Origin: Drosophila persimilis
Taxonomy: Eukaryota; Arthropoda; Insecta; Diptera; Drosophilidae
NCBI RefSeq assembly: GCF_003286085.1
Contig: NW_020825313.1
Span: forward strand, 4,898,001-4,962,000
Reading direction: 5' to 3'
DNA length: 64,000 bases
Positions 61,191 to 64,000 of this stretch are shown here, piece after piece (within the stretch, counting starts at the first letter, position 1; each line of letters starts with the position of its first letter). The translations under genes were made by a program, and so were the position numbers. Under the pieces are notes generated by a model. That model worked only from the letters and a program-made list of their open reading frames with translations, was not told the DNA's origin and did no database searches.

Positions 61191-63358
61191 TGTAACAGAT
61201 AACGAAGCAGGAGGCTAGGATCTGAAACGGTAGACGAGCAGATGGAGGGTATGATCGAGATCCATGCACGCGTTGCTGCCGGTCTCATGGTTAGTCGGGT
61301 AGAGTGGGGGTGGGGAAGGGAGAGATCGCGTCACGAGCTCGAGCATTAGGAGCAAAGACAATAAAAATAAGTTTCGCGTGCGGTTCAAGGTACAGCCGGA
61401 AGAAATTTACAGCGCAATGACAGTCTAGGGAGATGAGTCAGCGGAACGAATTCGAGCGGGAGTTGCTTGCGGTGTCATTGCAACTCGGTATGCCCACCCT
61501 TCCTTGATCGCACCAGTCCAAATATGCTGAGTAATGGGTAACGATCCCTAAATTAAACGCTCTACTTCGCTAGGTTACGTCATCTCGGCGCCACATGATC
61601 CTTTAATAACGGCAACAATTAACGGGAATTCATTACAAACAGTTTATTCATTAACTTTCCTACAAGCTCTCATGGCTGCTAACAGGGTAAATCTACATGT
61701 ATAAAGGCTATTAAAGTAATAAGGATAATATGTTCAAATAAGCTGCAATTAAGATTAATTATATATATAAAAATATCATGATGAAAGATCTTATTAGACT
61801 AGGGTCAACTAATTATAAAGAGTATATTCAGTAATAATGGTAATTACGTTACACAAATAGAAATATAGTCGAATAGTTTTCAGTTTAAATGCAAAAACAA
61901 GGGACGGATGGATGCATCTTTAAAGTGCACAGCAATTGCTTGTGGGGTAATCCCAATCATAAGTTCGGTTGTCGATAGATTCGGAATTGCAGAAAGTTAC
62001 ATTGCTTGCGAAAGAGCAGAACAAAACAAACACGTGAACCATTGGATTGGTCAGCGTTACAGTACGGCTGGGAAGTTTACGGTCGAGGCATGGAATCTTT
62101 AATGTTGCTTCGACTTGCGTAAAATTTTGAATTCACATATAGCAGACGTTCACAGGTTATCACTCACAGTACGATCAAGTCCAACGATGAAAGCGCTTCC
62201 ATGTGGTCGATGAGGGTGGCTGAAAACTTGTAAATATCAGTGTGTCAGAGTAGATAGGCGGTATGCGCGAGTATTAGTTTTAGTTCCTTTCCTTCTAACT
62301 GCACTTTTCTTTATGATAATCCAAACAAACCGAATCACACGAAATTCACTTTTAAGGTTAATCCTAGGGTCAGTACAATAGTGGGGTTCCAAAGTATTAT
62401 TCTAATATGAAGAAATGCATGGGCACAGCCATCATGATCGAGACACCGACTGACTTCATCAGCAACGCAAACAGTATAACGGCACCGGTAATTGTCTTCT
62501 CCTTGAGCGTTACTGTTCGTATGCGGGCGGCGTAATCGACGTAGCAATGACGAAAGTCACTGAAGAGGGAATAGTCAATCTCACACATATGTACATATGT
62601 ATGTCACTGCACTCGTAGATAAAAGCCCATCGACCGTTTTTCACTGGGGTAGGCCGAGCAAGGCTTGTATGTGTGTGGACCCACGCCGGTACACGCTGCG
62701 GTAAATACAGTGATGCTCACACGTATGCAGACGCCACGCCGAAAGAAGATTTGGGGTCGAAGACGGCTAACACATACAGTAGTCGATCGGTACGATGGAT
62801 ACTTATATGTGTGGCAAGGTGACGAGACTGTAGTGGGTACGGCTTACGGCACTACGACCGGCGTTTCGTACGGTATTACGTACGGCCAAACCTATGGTTA
62901 GGTTTTTAAGAAAAAAAACGAACTTTAATTTTCTGTTGGCCGGCAGTTGGGGTACAATTTCCACTCACCCGATGGGTTCGGCCTTCGCTTAATAAACGTA
63001 GGAATGGTCGGCTGATCTTTTGACTAGATCTTAGCCACGATGGACACGCGGTAATTTCGGTCGAGGTTAGAATTTTTTTTTCTTTCACTGCACTACTGGA
63101 GTATTTTCCTCAGACGTCCGTCTGGGATCGCGAGTAAAATTGAAAAGAACATGCCCAAGCCACTCTCTTTCCGCTTGAGCCCTTGGTTCTCTCATTCCCC
63201 TTATTTTTCACCACACCTTGACAGTAGCCGCTGTTAACTTATGTCATTTTTTTTTCTTGCGCATAACTGCCCAAAAGGTGCAAGGTGCATGTCTAAGGGA
63301 AGGGGAAACCGTGGGACGGTTATCCGATATTTTTGGTTGGACAGGCGCCACTGCAACA
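61191..63358 (-). repeat. 5' LTR, shared with the next tandem copy
   Basis: 2168 bp, ends TGTTGCAG and TGTTACA on the minus strand. It carries 68 bp more than the left LTR near 61,587-61,664 (CGGCGCCACATGATCC ... ACTTTCCTACA). Its outer side is not flanked by host DNA but by another polypurine tract and pol 3' end, so it serves also as the 3' LTR of the neighbouring copy. Confidence 0.88.
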
Positions 63359-64000
63359 CCCCCCTACCAAGATCACACTTGGCAGTGATACACTGAAAAG
63401 AGTGATCCACGCCTGAAACCTCATTGTTTTATATCTTTAGCATGGAATTTCCCTAGGAGTCGTCCATGTAGGTCCTCGAGTTCGTAGTAACTATTACCAA
63501 GTCTTTTTCTCACCCGGGCTTTCACGAAAGTAGGTGCCAGCTTGGCTTTAAAGCCTCTGCTAAAGTTACTTTGCTGGAAGTTTCTTTTATACACTTCCTG
63601 ACCAACGACAAACGAGACGTCTCGACTACGCGAATTATATACTTTTTCGTTGCGACTATGCTGCTGTTGAGCTGAATGCATAGCTTTTTGCCGAATGATA
63701 TTGAACGAATCGTCTCGCGAAAACTGTACTGTTCGATCCTCCAGCATTTCTAACTGTCTTAATAGCTGATAGCTAGAGCCATTGGTAACCATATGTTGAC
63801 CAAACGCTATTCTGTACGGGGTTGAATTAATGGCGGTATGTGTGCTCGAACGTAGTGCACAGGCAATATGGCTCAACTTTTCATCCCAATTGGACTGGTC
63901 TGGTTTTATATAGGCCTTTATCGCGGCAATGACCGAACGATTCACACGTTCTGACGCATTTGCTTGGGGTGCATGCACGGCTGTAAACATATGTTTGACA
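63359..64000 (-). pseudogene. Second Ulysses-like copy: 3' end of pol (partial)
   Basis: It repeats 55,564-56,200 at an offset of 7795 bp: polypurine tract, then the pol C-terminus in one open frame from the window edge to 63,421. It differs from the first copy at a few codons (GQHMVTNG preceded by AF rather than AL; VYNSRS instead of VYNLRS). The rest lies beyond the window, so whether this copy is intact is unknown. Confidence 0.85.

Larger units (their letters stand above)
53464..63358 (-). mobile_element. Ulysses-like Ty3/gypsy LTR retrotransposon
   Basis: About 9.9 kb on the minus strand: 5' LTR 61,191-63,358, tRNA-Lys-type primer site, about 770-bp leader, gag with an N-terminal RING finger, protease, RT, RNase H, integrase, purine tract, 3' LTR 53,464-55,563. 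There is no env-like gene: only 62 bp separate the pol stop from the LTR. LTRs over 2 kb and a tRNA-Lys(CUU) primer suit the Ulysses/Osvaldo group. A handful of point mutations disable it (two stops in pol; one stop and one frameshift in gag). The right LTR is shared with a second copy. Confidence 0.88.

Overview
The window reads as repeat-rich heterochromatin of a Drosophila-type fly. Three things point there: a long array built from a DINE-1/INE-1-like (Helentron-related) element with its diagnostic (GTCY)n block and TATACCCG subterminal inverted repeats; BEL/Pao, CR1-, LOA- and Ty3/gypsy-type retroelements; and one host gene with very short introns. The Ty3/gypsy element has LTRs of about 2.1 kb and a tRNA-Lys(CUU)-type primer-binding site, as in the Ulysses/Osvaldo lineage. 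This suggests (inference only) a species of the subgenus Drosophila, virilis-repleta side.

Layout. 1-26,635: about 37 head-to-tail units of 655-736 bp (mostly 718-736) with local higher-order repeats. 26,636-38,440: the same array broken by three related minus-strand fragments of one BEL/Pao element (26,636-28,585; 30,507-33,403; 34,369-36,746), the last two lying in a 3.4-kb tandem duplication. 38,611-38,818: the authentic 3' end of the DINE-like element, capping the array. 38,819-43,251: a nearly full-length but decayed CR1-like LINE (minus strand), itself split by a LOA-like LINE piece (plus strand) with a 13-bp target-site duplication. 43,257-49,422: a BEL/Pao element (minus strand) with two LTRs and a 5-bp target-site duplication. 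49,889-50,959: the only intact host gene, a four-exon LACTB2-type metallo-beta-lactamase (plus strand). 51,083-51,470: an inverted solo DINE-like copy. 51,630-53,442: a broken DDE-transposase-like gene. 53,464-63,358: a Ulysses-like LTR element whose Gag starts with a RING-H2 finger; its right LTR is shared with a second copy that runs off the window.

Nothing forms an operon or pathway. Every protein-coding transposon copy except the small LOA piece lies on the minus strand, while the DINE array and the host gene read on plus. Plus-strand readthrough would therefore be antisense to all of these elements, which invites a small-RNA test. The most notable items are the internally expanded DINE-like array with its 3' cap and preserved long-form unit, the mixed BEL/DINE amplification, the RING-Gag fusion, and the unidentified transposase relic. 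All identifications come from reading the sequence; no database search was run.
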